From Parasulfuritortus sp037439465 (lineage in GTDB: Bacteria > Pseudomonadota > Gammaproteobacteria > Burkholderiales > Thiobacillaceae), in contig JBBIVX010000014.1 of assembly GCA_037439465.1 (NCBI GenBank), forward strand, positions 10,071-74,070: a stretch of DNA of 64,000 bases, given 5' to 3'. Every line of letters begins with the position of its first letter. The stretch's first letter is position 1. The translations under genes and the position numbers were made by a program. Positions 42,570 through 51,265 of the stretch are shown here, in pieces. Below the pieces are notes generated by a model, which was not told the DNA's origin, did no database searches, and saw nothing but the letters and a program-made list of their open reading frames with translations.

Positions 42570-43328
42570 CTAATCGCCGAACCGATGTCGCCACCGATAC
42601 CACACCACACCCAGCCATTCATGGCAGGCGAAATAGCTATCCTGTAGTCCGGAAGCGCTCGGCACAAAGCTGAAAGGGTCAATCCCGCCTTGATGATAGC
42701 CGGTTCCAGCGGGTACAACCACCATGCCGAGGCGTTCGAATTCGGGCACAGACCTGGCCAAATGCCAGGCATGGGTCACCAGGTAGATACGCCGGATCCC
42801 GGACGCGCGCAGCATGGCTACCGAATTGCGGGCATTCTCCAGAGTCGTCGTCGAGGTCTCTTCCAGCCACGCCGCAGTCAATCCATATTCCTGCTGCAAG
42901 GCCGCCTGCATGAGCCGCGCCTCCGATCCACCGCGGCCTTCCGGATCGCCCCCCGCAAGCAGGATGGGCTTGTGCAGCCTGCGCGCCAGCCACGCGCCAT
43001 AACGCAGCCTCTCCAGGGTGATCGCTTTCAGGGTATCGCCGCCATACTCCGGCGCGGCAAAGACGCGCCCGCCGGCCAGTATGACGACCGCCTCGGCCTC
43101 GCTCCCGTGCAGCACCGGCGGCAGCGGCATCAGTGTCCTGAGCAGGAAACCGCTGACGACGGGAGTGGCCAGCAGCATCAACCCGGCCAGCGCCACCCCC
43201 ACCAAGGCACGCCCCAACCGCCCGCGACGACGCGCCAGCCACAAACCGAAAAGGCCCAACAACAAGAGGCTGAACGGCGGCAACAGGAGTGCGGCAAGGA
43301 GATTACTCGACAGATAGATCAGAGACAT
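42570..43328 (-). CDS. YdcF/ElyC-like (DUF218) membrane protein
   Basis: 252 residues: two N-terminal membrane helices, then a DUF218 domain with AVVILAGGRVF, LLAGGDPEGRGGSEA, TTTLENARNSV and YLVTHAWHLARS. Relatives such as SanA and ElyC affect envelope polymer synthesis through undecaprenyl-phosphate use, but biochemistry is unsettled. It is upstream of wbpO on the same strand, 64 bases away, and divergent from the amidotransferase gene. Confidence 0.85.
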   Translation of the reverse strand: MSLIYLSSNLLAALLLPPFSLLLLGLFGLWLARRRGRLGRALVGVALAGLMLLATPVVSGFLLRTLMPLPPVLHGSEAEAVVILAGGRVFAAPEYGGDTLKAITLERLRYGAWLARRLHKPILLAGGDPEGRGGSEARLMQAALQQEYGLTAAWLEETSTTTLENARNSVAMLRASGIRRIYLVTHAWHLARSVPEFERLGMVVVPAGTGYHQGGIDPFSFVPSASGLQDSYFACHEWLGVVWYRWRHRFGD

Positions 43329-43463
43329 GCCCGTTCACTCGCCCTATTAAAGAACGCCGCGCCGCGGCCAAATCCCGCGCGCTGACGGATGGGTTTGCAC
43401 GCACCGCTTCGGCAAAAATGCCGCACACGATAACTCACTCGTGGCGCGAGGAAGGTTAGGAAG
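43329..43463. other. Divergent intergenic region, probable promoters
   Basis: 135 bases between the ydcF-like gene and the amidotransferase gene. I see no convincing -35/-10 pair, hairpin or repeat in it, but both directions need a promoter here. Confidence 0.3.
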
Positions 43464-45173
43464 ATGACATCCAGGCGGTGGCCGCTATACTCCCTGGCCA
43501 TGACCATTACCGACCAGCTCAGTCTTGGCCAGCCTCGCTTCAATGACGAGGCCATGGTCGCACTCGCCGCCAGGGAAGGAAACTATGCCGCCTGGCAGCA
43601 GGCCTTCGCCCAGTTGGGAGCGCAAGCCCCCGCCACCGTGTCCGGCGACTTCGCCATCGCCCTGCACACGCCGGATGGCCGCACCTTTCTCGCCGTCGAT
43701 CGCTTCGCCATTCAGACCTTGTGTTATCGCCGCATCGGCGACGGCCTGTATTTCGCCCCGCGCGCCGATGCCCTGGCGGATACCGTTCCGGTCCTCGATG
43801 CGCAGGCTATATTCGACTACCTCTATTTCCACGTCATCCCTTCCCCGCGTACCATTTACAAGGACGTGTACCGGGTACCGCCCGGCCATTATGTGCTGTT
43901 CGAGAATGGCGCGCTCACCGTCGCCCCCTACTGGCAGCCGACCTTCGAGGAACCCCGGCGGGTCTCCTTTGCCGATCTCCGCGTTGAATTCCTGCGTACT
44001 CTGCGCGACGCCATCGCCAGCCAGATCGACCGTAACGCCATCGGCTGCTACCTCAGCGGCGGCACCGACAGTTCCACCGTCGCCGGCATCGTCACCGCCA
44101 TGCTGGGCCGCCCCGCCGATACCTACTCCATCGGCTTCGATGCCAAAGGCTATGATGAAATGGAGTACGCCCGCATCGCCGCCAAGCACTTCAAGACGCA
44201 GCATCACGAGTACTACGTCACCCCGGACGACCTCGTCAAAAGCCTGCCCGCGGTGGCGGCCCACTATGACCAGCCCTTCGGCAACTCCTCCGCCGTGCCG
44301 GCCTACCATTGCGCCCGCATGGCGAAGGAAAGCGGCATACACAAAATGTTGGCCGGCGACGGCGGCGACGAACTCTTCGGCGGCAATAGCCGCTATGCCA
44401 CACAGCGCGTGTTCGGCGCCTACCAGGCCCTGCCTGGCTTCGTGCGCAAGGGCCTGGCCGAACCCCTGACCGACAGCGGCCTGTTCAACCACTTACCGCT
44501 GCTGAAGAAGGGCGCCAGTTACGTTCGCCAGGCGCGCATACCCATGCCCGAGCGCATGCAGAGCTATAACCTGCTCATGCACCTGGGCCTGAACGACGTG
44601 CTGACCGCCGACTTCCTCGCCCAGGTCGACCCTTCGGACCCGATCAACCAACAGCGTGAAGTCTATGACGCCTGCACCTCACCGTCGCTGGTCAACCGCA
44701 TGCTCGCCTATGACTGGCGCTATACCCTGGCCGAAAACGACCTGCCCAAGGTGATCGGCTCAGCGCAGCTGGCCGGCGTCAGCGTCGGCTTCCCCCTGCT
44801 GGATGACCGTCTGCTGGAATTCTCCCTCACCCTGCCCGCCTCCTATAAGGTCAAGGGTCTGAAGCTGCGCTGGTTCTTCAAGGAGTCACTGCACGGCTTC
44901 CTGCCCGACGCCATCCTCAAGAAGAAGAAGCATGGCTTCGGCTTGCCCTTCGGGGTCTGGGCCAACAGCCACGCCCCCCTCAACGCGCTGGCGACGGAAA
45001 CCCTGCACAGCCTTGCCGGGCGCGGCATCGTGCGAGAGGCATTCATCGACACCCTGCTAACCAGGCAGCTACCCGCCCACCCAGGCTTCTACGGCGAGAT
45101 GGTGTGGGTGCTGACCATACTGGAACTCTGGCTGCGGGCGCACGCCCCGGAATATCACTGCGCCAGCGCCTGA
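43464..45173 (+). CDS. Asparagine-synthetase-like amidotransferase lacking the N-terminal cysteine
   Basis: The C-terminal asparagine-synthase domain is complete. It has the ATP pyrophosphatase loop CYLSGGTDSSTVAGIV (about 194-209), YSIGFDAKGYDEMEYA, GDGGDELFGGNSRY, and GFPLLDDRLLEFS. The N-terminal glutaminase domain is short and does not begin Met-Cys, so the nucleophile for glutamine hydrolysis is missing; only GDFAIALHTPDGRTFLAVDR is recognisable. The enzyme may use free ammonia or a partner. Two starts are possible: ATG 43464 with AGGAAGG upstream, or ATG 43500 (MTITDQ). Beside the GalNAcA genes, an attractive role is amidation of a uronic acid carboxyl, as proposed for WbpS in P. aeruginosa O6. 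True asparagine synthesis cannot be excluded. Confidence 0.87.
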   Translation: MTSRRWPLYSLAMTITDQLSLGQPRFNDEAMVALAAREGNYAAWQQAFAQLGAQAPATVSGDFAIALHTPDGRTFLAVDRFAIQTLCYRRIGDGLYFAPRADALADTVPVLDAQAIFDYLYFHVIPSPRTIYKDVYRVPPGHYVLFENGALTVAPYWQPTFEEPRRVSFADLRVEFLRTLRDAIASQIDRNAIGCYLSGGTDSSTVAGIVTAMLGRPADTYSIGFDAKGYDEMEYARIAAKHFKTQHHEYYVTPDDLVKSLPAVAAHYDQPFGNSSAVPAYHCARMAKESGIHKMLAGDGGDELFGGNSRYATQRVFGAYQALPGFVRKGLAEPLTDSGLFNHLPLLKKGASYVRQARIPMPERMQSYNLLMHLGLNDVLTADFLAQVDPSDPINQQREVYDACTSPSLVNRMLAYDWRYTLAENDLPKVIGSAQLAGVSVGFPLLDDRLLEFSLTLPASYKVKGLKLRWFFKESLHGFLPDAILKKKKHGFGLPFGVWANSHAPLNALATETLHSLAGRGIVREAFIDTLLTRQLPAHPGFYGEMVWVLTILELWLRAHAPEYHCASA

Positions 45174-45194
45174 GTCGCCCCTTTTGCACTCAAT

Positions 45195-45224
45195 TTTCCG
45201 GCGGCTGGAGAGGCCGTCCGGAAA
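45195..45224. terminator. Hairpin between convergent genes
   Basis: TTTCCGG (45195-45201) pairs with CCGGAAA (45218-45224), continued inward by CGGC/GCCG with a one-base bulge. It lies between the stops of the amidotransferase (+) and the beta-helix gene (-), so it may act in both directions. There is no long T run. Confidence 0.45.
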
Positions 45225-45249
45225 GGCAGCGCGGAGGCCACGGTCCGGC

Positions 45250-46554
45250 TTATGGCAGCCTCGACAAACCCAAAAGCCAGGCAGCCGGCTGTCCTGGAGC
45301 GATGGCGCCGGCGCTGGGGGCGTGGCGCGCGTGGCCGTAAAAATCCTGCCGATCGATAGCCGGCACCTCCCTCGCGGCGGGTAAATCGAGCGCGCGCCCA
45401 CGCGGCGAGAAATCGAGTGCGCCCAGCGACGCGAAGGGGGCAACGAGCCATTCTGCCGCCGCCGCATAAGTACCCGTGACGTTCCAGTGCTGTTCTCCCC
45501 CCTGCAGCGCTGCCCCGGCGAACACCGCATTTGCCGCCACGACCTGGCGGAAGCGCTCATCGCCTCCGATGACGCGGATGCCGGTGGCGCTCGCCACCAC
45601 CGTGTTATGACGGATCGAGACCTGCCGCGGCCGCGCATGATGCGGCTGGAGGCGCAGTGCATCGCCATGGGGATTAAAAAAGATATTGTCATGTATCGAG
45701 ACATTCCCTTCCGCCTGCAAAAGTGATTCATGCGGGTTGTCGTGGAAGAAATTACCGTAGACGCGATACTGGTCATCCACGCCGGCGCCATCGAGGGGAA
45801 AATGTCCGAGCAGCACGTTGGGCCGCGCCATGTCGCCTTGCGAGCCGCCATTGGCCTTGCTGAAGACATTGCGGCGGATGTGGGTCTCACTGACCGCGGT
45901 CGGCATACCCGCCACTTGCGGACGCGGCGCCTGGTGCTTGATCTGCAGGTCGTAGCCTAGGCTGTCGACGATCATGTTGCCTTCGATCAGACCAGCCACG
46001 AACGGGTCGCTGCCATCCGAATTGCCCAGATAGATGCCGGTGCCGGCGCCTTCGATCACGTTGTCGCGGATCACCCAGTTCCAGGCCGGACACTTGCTGG
46101 AAAGGCCGACGGTCTGCTGGTCGTGGCCGTGGCCGCGGATGGTCAGACCCTCCAGGGTGATGTGGTGGGCGAACCTGGCGTGGCCCTCGCACTTCACCCC
46201 GTCCACCGGCAGACCGCGCCCATCAAGGACCAGGTTGCGCACCACGACATGGGCCGAATCGAGCAGACTGACGGTATTGCGTCCAGGCGCGGCGATGAAT
46301 ACGGCCGGCTCGCCCGCCGCCGGCCCCTCGATGACGATGGGCGCTCCGGGGCTGCCCATCAGACCATGCAGCCGCAGACCGCGGCTATAGAGGCCAGGGG
46401 CCAGCCGCACCGTATCGCCGGGTCCGGCGCTACCGACGACCGCAACGTAATCCCTGGGCGTGGCCGCATGAATCACCGCCCCGGCCAGCGGCGGCCAGAC
46501 CAGCGCAGCGATCGTCCATAAGGCCAGTGGCAAGAGAGGGGGGGGTGTTGTCAT
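45250..46554 (-). CDS. Secreted right-handed parallel beta-helix protein
   Basis: 434 residues with a signal peptide (LLPLALWTIAALVWPPLAGA). A repetitive beta-helix follows: VVRNLVLDGRGLPVDG, ITLEGLTIRGHGHDQQ, WVIRDNVIEGAGTGIYLGN, VSIHDNIFFNPHGDALRL and SIRHNTVVASATGIRV. Such folds occur in polysaccharide lyases and C5-epimerases such as AlgG and AlgE, so a periplasmic polymer-modifying enzyme is likely. No definite catalytic triad could be assigned. The ATG at 46554 lies two bases after the stop of the AlgJ-like gene. An upstream in-frame extension runs into that gene and was ignored. Confidence 0.82.
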   Translation of the reverse strand: MTTPPPLLPLALWTIAALVWPPLAGAVIHAATPRDYVAVVGSAGPGDTVRLAPGLYSRGLRLHGLMGSPGAPIVIEGPAAGEPAVFIAAPGRNTVSLLDSAHVVVRNLVLDGRGLPVDGVKCEGHARFAHHITLEGLTIRGHGHDQQTVGLSSKCPAWNWVIRDNVIEGAGTGIYLGNSDGSDPFVAGLIEGNMIVDSLGYDLQIKHQAPRPQVAGMPTAVSETHIRRNVFSKANGGSQGDMARPNVLLGHFPLDGAGVDDQYRVYGNFFHDNPHESLLQAEGNVSIHDNIFFNPHGDALRLQPHHARPRQVSIRHNTVVASATGIRVIGGDERFRQVVAANAVFAGAALQGGEQHWNVTGTYAAAAEWLVAPFASLGALDFSPRGRALDLPAAREVPAIDRQDFYGHARHAPSAGAIAPGQPAAWLLGLSRLP

Positions 46555-46556
46555 GG

Positions 46557-47885
46557 TCACGGATACTGCCTGATCCGCTCGCGCAGGCGAACGCCCGCGG
46601 GTCGCATCGATGCGGTGAGGCGTTCCAGCTCCATCACCTCCTGGGCGTGGTCTTGGCGATACCTCGCTTCCTGCGCGCGCCCGGCAGCGATCTGCGCCTC
46701 GATGTTGTCGGGGCCGAGTGGCACGCCGAAGCCGGCCGGAGCTTCGGGCCGGGCAAAGACCCGCGCCAGCACCCGGCCACCCAGCTCGCCCTTGAAATGC
46801 CCCGCCTCCCAGTACCCATGCATGCGCGTCCGGCGGTCGCCTCTGGCCGGTACGGTCTCGGTGGTCAAGGCGTCGAAGCCACTGAAGTCCCACAGCGCAA
46901 AGGCCGGACCGCCGGCGGCGCGGGTCTCCTCGGCGACATGCTGCACGACCGCCCGCTTCCACACCTCGAAGGCCGGCCAATGGCCGGTGAGGCGGATGAT
47001 CTCCAGCAAGTGGGCGTGATAGGGGTAGATGACCAGATGGAGCGCGATGCCGTGCCGGCGGCACAGACGCAGCACCTGGTCAAGGTCATCCAGTGCCGGC
47101 GAGGTACCTCCCGCCGTGTCGAAGATGTCCCGCGGCCGCCGCAGATAGGCCTTGATGTTTTCCAGGTCCCGCTGCCGGAATACTGCCCAGTAGCCCTCGT
47201 CCGCGGTGATTTTCAGATAATCGCGCATCGGGTTGAAGCCCAGCGGGGTCAGATCGGCGGCATAGGGATTACCCTGGTTGACCAGGGTGCCCAGCGAATC
47301 CATGAAGGCCCCCAAAGTCAGGGTGGCCTCGGCATAGTCGCGCACCTGTCGCAGCACCCGCCTGGGGTTGCGCTCACCATCGGCATTGACGAGCAGGCGC
47401 TCGCCCTCGGGCCCGGACGAGCCGGCGCGGCGTGGCGCCCCCGCGTCCACCAGAAAATCCATGAAGTCGATGCCCCACACGGCCACGACCGGCTTGCGCG
47501 CGCCCGCGCCCGCACCGTTTGCCAGGACATGCCGGAGATAGCGCAGCGTGGTCGCCGGGCCGGTTCCCGGCAGGGCCAGGTTGAACACCGGCCGCACCTC
47601 GGCCGGCCAGGCCGGGTGTTCGGGATCGAAGCCGACCTCGGCGCGCGAATTGCCCAGGATCAGGGCGCGCGGGTTCACCCGCAGCACCTGATAGGCCTTC
47701 ACTGTCGCCCCATGCGCCCCAGCCGCAGGCTTGACGGCGTTGAAGCCCGGCGCCTCCACCCGCCGCACCAGGCCATAGGGGTCGACGACCAGGTTGAAGC
47801 CCGCCACCGCCAACGCCAGGCCGGCGGTCAACGTCAACCAGAGGGCGAGATAGGAGCGCATGGGCATCAGGTAATGGTCAATCAC
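46557..47885 (-). CDS. AlgJ-like periplasmic O-acetylation protein
   Basis: About 442 residues with one N-terminal membrane anchor (YLALWLTLTAGLALAVAGF) and a periplasmic domain. The motif LILGNSRAEVGFDP resembles the block I serine of SGNH-type proteins; VVAVWGIDFMDFL and LHLVIYPYHAHLLEII follow. Placed next to an MBOAT transferase, it fits the AlgJ/AlgX partner role of passing acetyl groups to the polymer. GTG at 47885 has AGGGGA five bases upstream; ATG 47867 is the alternative. The catalytic His/Asp pair is not certain from sequence alone. Confidence 0.72.
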   Translation of the reverse strand: MIDHYLMPMRSYLALWLTLTAGLALAVAGFNLVVDPYGLVRRVEAPGFNAVKPAAGAHGATVKAYQVLRVNPRALILGNSRAEVGFDPEHPAWPAEVRPVFNLALPGTGPATTLRYLRHVLANGAGAGARKPVVAVWGIDFMDFLVDAGAPRRAGSSGPEGERLLVNADGERNPRRVLRQVRDYAEATLTLGAFMDSLGTLVNQGNPYAADLTPLGFNPMRDYLKITADEGYWAVFRQRDLENIKAYLRRPRDIFDTAGGTSPALDDLDQVLRLCRRHGIALHLVIYPYHAHLLEIIRLTGHWPAFEVWKRAVVQHVAEETRAAGGPAFALWDFSGFDALTTETVPARGDRRTRMHGYWEAGHFKGELGGRVLARVFARPEAPAGFGVPLGPDNIEAQIAAGRAQEARYRQDHAQEVMELERLTASMRPAGVRLRERIRQYP

Positions 47886-47893
47886 CCCATCCC

Positions 47894-49447
47894 CTAAAAC
47901 TGGAAATACAGGAATTCGCTCGGCCGGCTCAGCGACAGCAGGCCGCAGGCGAGGACCACCGCCATCGCCACCGCCCACCCCCGGCCGGCCGACCAGGCGA
48001 GGCGCGTGCCGGTGGATTCGTCACAACCACCGAGCGCCGGTTTGAAACGCCCCATGATCTGCTGGCTGTTAGGCGCCAGAAACACTACCGGCAAGAGCGC
48101 CAGCACCCAGACGTAAGTCATCATGAAATTCTGGCCGCCGCCGGGCGTGAAGGCCACGCCCATGCCGCCCAGCCACCCGCCGACCGGGCCCAAGCGCAGG
48201 GCGATGGCCTCCGGCAGGGCAATGCCGTTCCTGCCGAGCATGCTGCCCAGGATGGCCAGCGCCGCGTCCAGACTGGTTGCCCGGAAGAACACCCAGCCCA
48301 CCACCACCGCCAGAAAGGTCAGTGCCGCCCCCAGCAGCCGTCCGCCCGGCGACGAGCTGGCCAGATCGTGTCCCAGCCTTTTGCGTACTCCCTGCCAGGC
48401 GTGGTGGATCACCAGATACAGCCCATGCAGCCCGCCCCAGATGACGAAGGTCCAGCCCGCGCCGTGCCACAAGCCACCCAGCAGCATGGTTGCCATCAGG
48501 TTCAGATAGCGGCGGGCGGGGCCCTTGCGGTTGCCGCCCAGGGGGATGTAGAGATAATCGCGCAGGAAACGGGACAGGGTCATGTGCCAGCGACGCCAGA
48601 AATCGGTGATGCTGACCGCCTTGTAGGGAGAATTGAAATTGAGCGGCAGGCGCACGCCGATCATGCAGGACAGGCCGATGGCCATGTCAGAGTAGCCGGA
48701 GAAATCGAAATACAGTTGCAAGGTATAGGCCAGCACCCCGCCCCAGGCCTGAAAAAACGTCAGCGCCTCGCCCGCTCCCGCGGCCGCGAATACCGGTGCC
48801 GCATAAGGCGCCACACCGTCCGCCAGCACCACTTTCTTGAACAACCCGATGGCAAAGATCGTCAGGCCGACGGTGAAGAATTCAGGGCTGAAGCGATAGG
48901 TCGCGGCCTGGCCGAACTGAGGCATCATCTCCTTGTGATGCAGCACCGGTCCGGCGATCAGGTGCGGGAAATAGGTGACGAACAAACCATAGTGGATGAA
49001 GTCGAATTCCTTCGCCTCGCCGCGCGCCGCGTCCACCAGAAAGGCGATCTGGGTGAAGGTAAAGAAGGAGATGCCCAGCGGCAGGATGATCGTCGCCAAG
49101 TCCAAACTGGCGCCCAGCGCAATATTGAGGCTACCGATGAAAAAGTTGGCATACTTGTAATAGCCCAGCAGAGCCAGGTCAGCGGTCACCCCCAAGGCCA
49201 GCAACCGCCGCCGCCGGGGCGAGCCGATGTCATGGCCACGCGCCAGGCCATAGCCGACCAGATAGTTGAAGACGACGGAAGCGAGCAGCAGGCCCACATA
49301 GGCCGGGTTCCACCAGCCATAGAAAAACAGCGAGCCGGCGGTCAGCCAGGTCGCGGCCAGACGATGACTGTAGTGCCCAAGACGAAAAAAAACGAACAGC
49401 AGAACCGGCATGAAAAGGAATAAAAACTCGACCGAATTAAACAGCAT
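47894..49447 (-). CDS. MBOAT-family O-acyltransferase (AlgI-like)
   Basis: 517 residues, about 11 membrane helices. MBOAT signatures: LPLGISFFTFTQIAFLVDA, YFDFSGYSDMAIGLSCMIG, NFNSPYKAVSITDFWRRWH, and the active-site histidines in LLGGLWHGAGWTFVIWGGLH. AlgI homologues move acetyl groups across the inner membrane for O-acetylation of alginate and related polymers. First gene of a three-gene minus-strand unit with the AlgJ-like and beta-helix genes. Confidence 0.94.
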   Translation of the reverse strand: MLFNSVEFLFLFMPVLLFVFFRLGHYSHRLAATWLTAGSLFFYGWWNPAYVGLLLASVVFNYLVGYGLARGHDIGSPRRRRLLALGVTADLALLGYYKYANFFIGSLNIALGASLDLATIILPLGISFFTFTQIAFLVDAARGEAKEFDFIHYGLFVTYFPHLIAGPVLHHKEMMPQFGQAATYRFSPEFFTVGLTIFAIGLFKKVVLADGVAPYAAPVFAAAGAGEALTFFQAWGGVLAYTLQLYFDFSGYSDMAIGLSCMIGVRLPLNFNSPYKAVSITDFWRRWHMTLSRFLRDYLYIPLGGNRKGPARRYLNLMATMLLGGLWHGAGWTFVIWGGLHGLYLVIHHAWQGVRKRLGHDLASSSPGGRLLGAALTFLAVVVGWVFFRATSLDAALAILGSMLGRNGIALPEAIALRLGPVGGWLGGMGVAFTPGGGQNFMMTYVWVLALLPVVFLAPNSQQIMGRFKPALGGCDESTGTRLAWSAGRGWAVAMAVVLACGLLSLSRPSEFLYFQF

Positions 49448-49722
49448 GTCCCCTGGCCCTCAAATACTCTCCGCCCGGCAATGGCCGCCCGTACCAAGGT
49501 GGCGAATCACCGCTCCGGCCGTCTCCCGGATACATGGTCTGCGACCCCCTTTTTCGAGTTTTCGGAAATTGTCGCCGTATTGCCAACGAGTTTCCGCAAG
49601 AAGCGAACACAATTTGTCTCGCCGTAAAATAACCATGAATCCGTTCCATAATGCGGCCGCTACAACATCTCACTCTGGCATTGCGGCGCATGGTCACAAT
49701 GCAGAACGCTTATAAGGCAAGC
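49448..49722. other. Divergent intergenic region between the MBOAT and flippase genes
   Basis: 275 bases, noticeably lower in GC in its right half. A plus-strand TAAAAT at 49625-49630 could be a -10 element, but no good -35 is at the right distance. No repeat or RNA structure was recognised. Confidence 0.3.
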
Positions 49723-51213
49723 ATGAGTCTCGGTCAAAGCATACGCAGCGGCGCAAAATGGCTTGCCTTCGGCAAGATCGGCAACCGCTTCATGGAGTTC
49801 GCTTTCGGTGTGGTCCTGGCCCGGCTGTTGGTCCCCGCGGACTTCGGCATGATCGCCACCATCAGCGTCTTTACCGGCTTTGTCGGCATGTTCACTGCTG
49901 GCGGCATGGGGCAGTCGCTGATCCGCGCCAAACAAGCCGACGAGGACGATTTCACCGCCGTGTTCACCCTGCAACTGGCCATGGGCGCCGTGGTTTATAT
50001 CGGTTTCTACCTGGCCGGCCCATGGATTGCCCGGCTATTCGATGACCCCCTCTATTCCGACCTCATCCGCGTCTCGGCACTGAGTTTTCTGCTGCGCCCT
50101 TTCCTGGTAATGCGCACGGCCTGGCTGAACCGGGAGATGAACTTCAAGAGCCGCACCCTGGTGGAGGTCGTAAACGGGCTGTTCACCGGCGTAGCCTCCG
50201 CCATCATGGCCTTTGCCGGTCTGGGGGTGTGGAGCCTTACGCTCTCCGGGCTGCTGGGCAGCCTCTTGCAAAATCTCTGGCTGGCCCGGCTGACTCCCTT
50301 GCGGCTACGCCTCAACCCCAACTGGGCCGTCATGCGCCGCCATACCGCCTACGGCGCCAAGATCGTGGCCAACGATTTCGTGAACTACCTCGGCAAGGAA
50401 GGCAAAAGTCTGGTCATCAGCAAGCTGGCCGGGCCGGCCCTGCTCGGGCTGTTCAACAAGGCGGAGAGCCTCGCCCGGCTGCCCAACCAGTTATTGATGT
50501 CGCCCACCATGGAGCCCCTGTTCCGGGCCATGGGCAAAACCCAGGAGGACCTGGACCAGACCAAGTACCTCTTCTACCGGGCCATTGCCCTGCTGATGGT
50601 GTACACCACACCGCTCTATGTGATCCTCTGGTGGAGCGCGGAACCCTTCATCGGCGTGGTCTATGGCGAGAAGTGGATCGCCGCCGCCGCGCCCATGCGC
50701 ATCCTCGTCTTGATGGGGGTCTTTCTCAACGTGATGCTGCCAAGCTCCGTAGTGTTGGCGGCGCAGAACCGCCTGGGCCGGGAAATGTTGGCCCAGTCCA
50801 TCAATCTGCCCATTGTCCTCGCCGCCTGCGTGCTGGGTTTGCAGGGCTGGGGATTGCCGGGGGCGGCCTGGGGCCTGCTCGCGAGCCAAGTGCTGCTCAC
50901 CGCCCATTTCTATTGGTTCGTGCGCCACACCCTGCCCACCCGCGCCAGCGACCTCGTGCGCGCCGCCGCGCCGGGACTCACCCTCAGCGCCCTATTGGGC
51001 CTGTTTCTTTTTCTGCTGGATTGGAAAATCGGCGACTGGCGCCAGACCATGCCGGCCCTGTATCTCATCGCCATGGGGCTGTCGGGCGGAGCGCTCTATG
51101 CGGCGCTGTTCCTGTTCCTGCCCATCAAGTCCCTGGAAGCGGAAGCCGGCCGCTGGCGCCGACAACTCGGCAACGGCTGGTCCGCCCTGCGCAAGGTCCT
51201 GAGGCAGACATGA
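49723..51213 (+). CDS. Wzx-type polysaccharide flippase (PST family)
   Basis: About 496 residues and 12-14 predicted helices, with the family's N-terminal pattern SGAKWLAFGKIGNRFMEFAF and VVLARLLVPADFGMIATISV. It would move lipid-linked repeat units to the periplasm, pointing to a Wzx/Wzy-type pathway; no Wzy polymerase was recognised in the window. I prefer the ATG at 49723, with AAGG a few bases upstream (MSLGQSIRSGAKW); upstream in-frame ATGs to 49651 are possible. Confidence 0.92.
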   Translation: MSLGQSIRSGAKWLAFGKIGNRFMEFAFGVVLARLLVPADFGMIATISVFTGFVGMFTAGGMGQSLIRAKQADEDDFTAVFTLQLAMGAVVYIGFYLAGPWIARLFDDPLYSDLIRVSALSFLLRPFLVMRTAWLNREMNFKSRTLVEVVNGLFTGVASAIMAFAGLGVWSLTLSGLLGSLLQNLWLARLTPLRLRLNPNWAVMRRHTAYGAKIVANDFVNYLGKEGKSLVISKLAGPALLGLFNKAESLARLPNQLLMSPTMEPLFRAMGKTQEDLDQTKYLFYRAIALLMVYTTPLYVILWWSAEPFIGVVYGEKWIAAAAPMRILVLMGVFLNVMLPSSVVLAAQNRLGREMLAQSINLPIVLAACVLGLQGWGLPGAAWGLLASQVLLTAHFYWFVRHTLPTRASDLVRAAAPGLTLSALLGLFLFLLDWKIGDWRQTMPALYLIAMGLSGGALYAALFLFLPIKSLEAEAGRWRRQLGNGWSALRKVLRQT

Positions 51214-51265
51214 TCCTTACCTCCTGCTCGCAACGTTCCGGCCAACACAGAAAGGACAGCCCATC

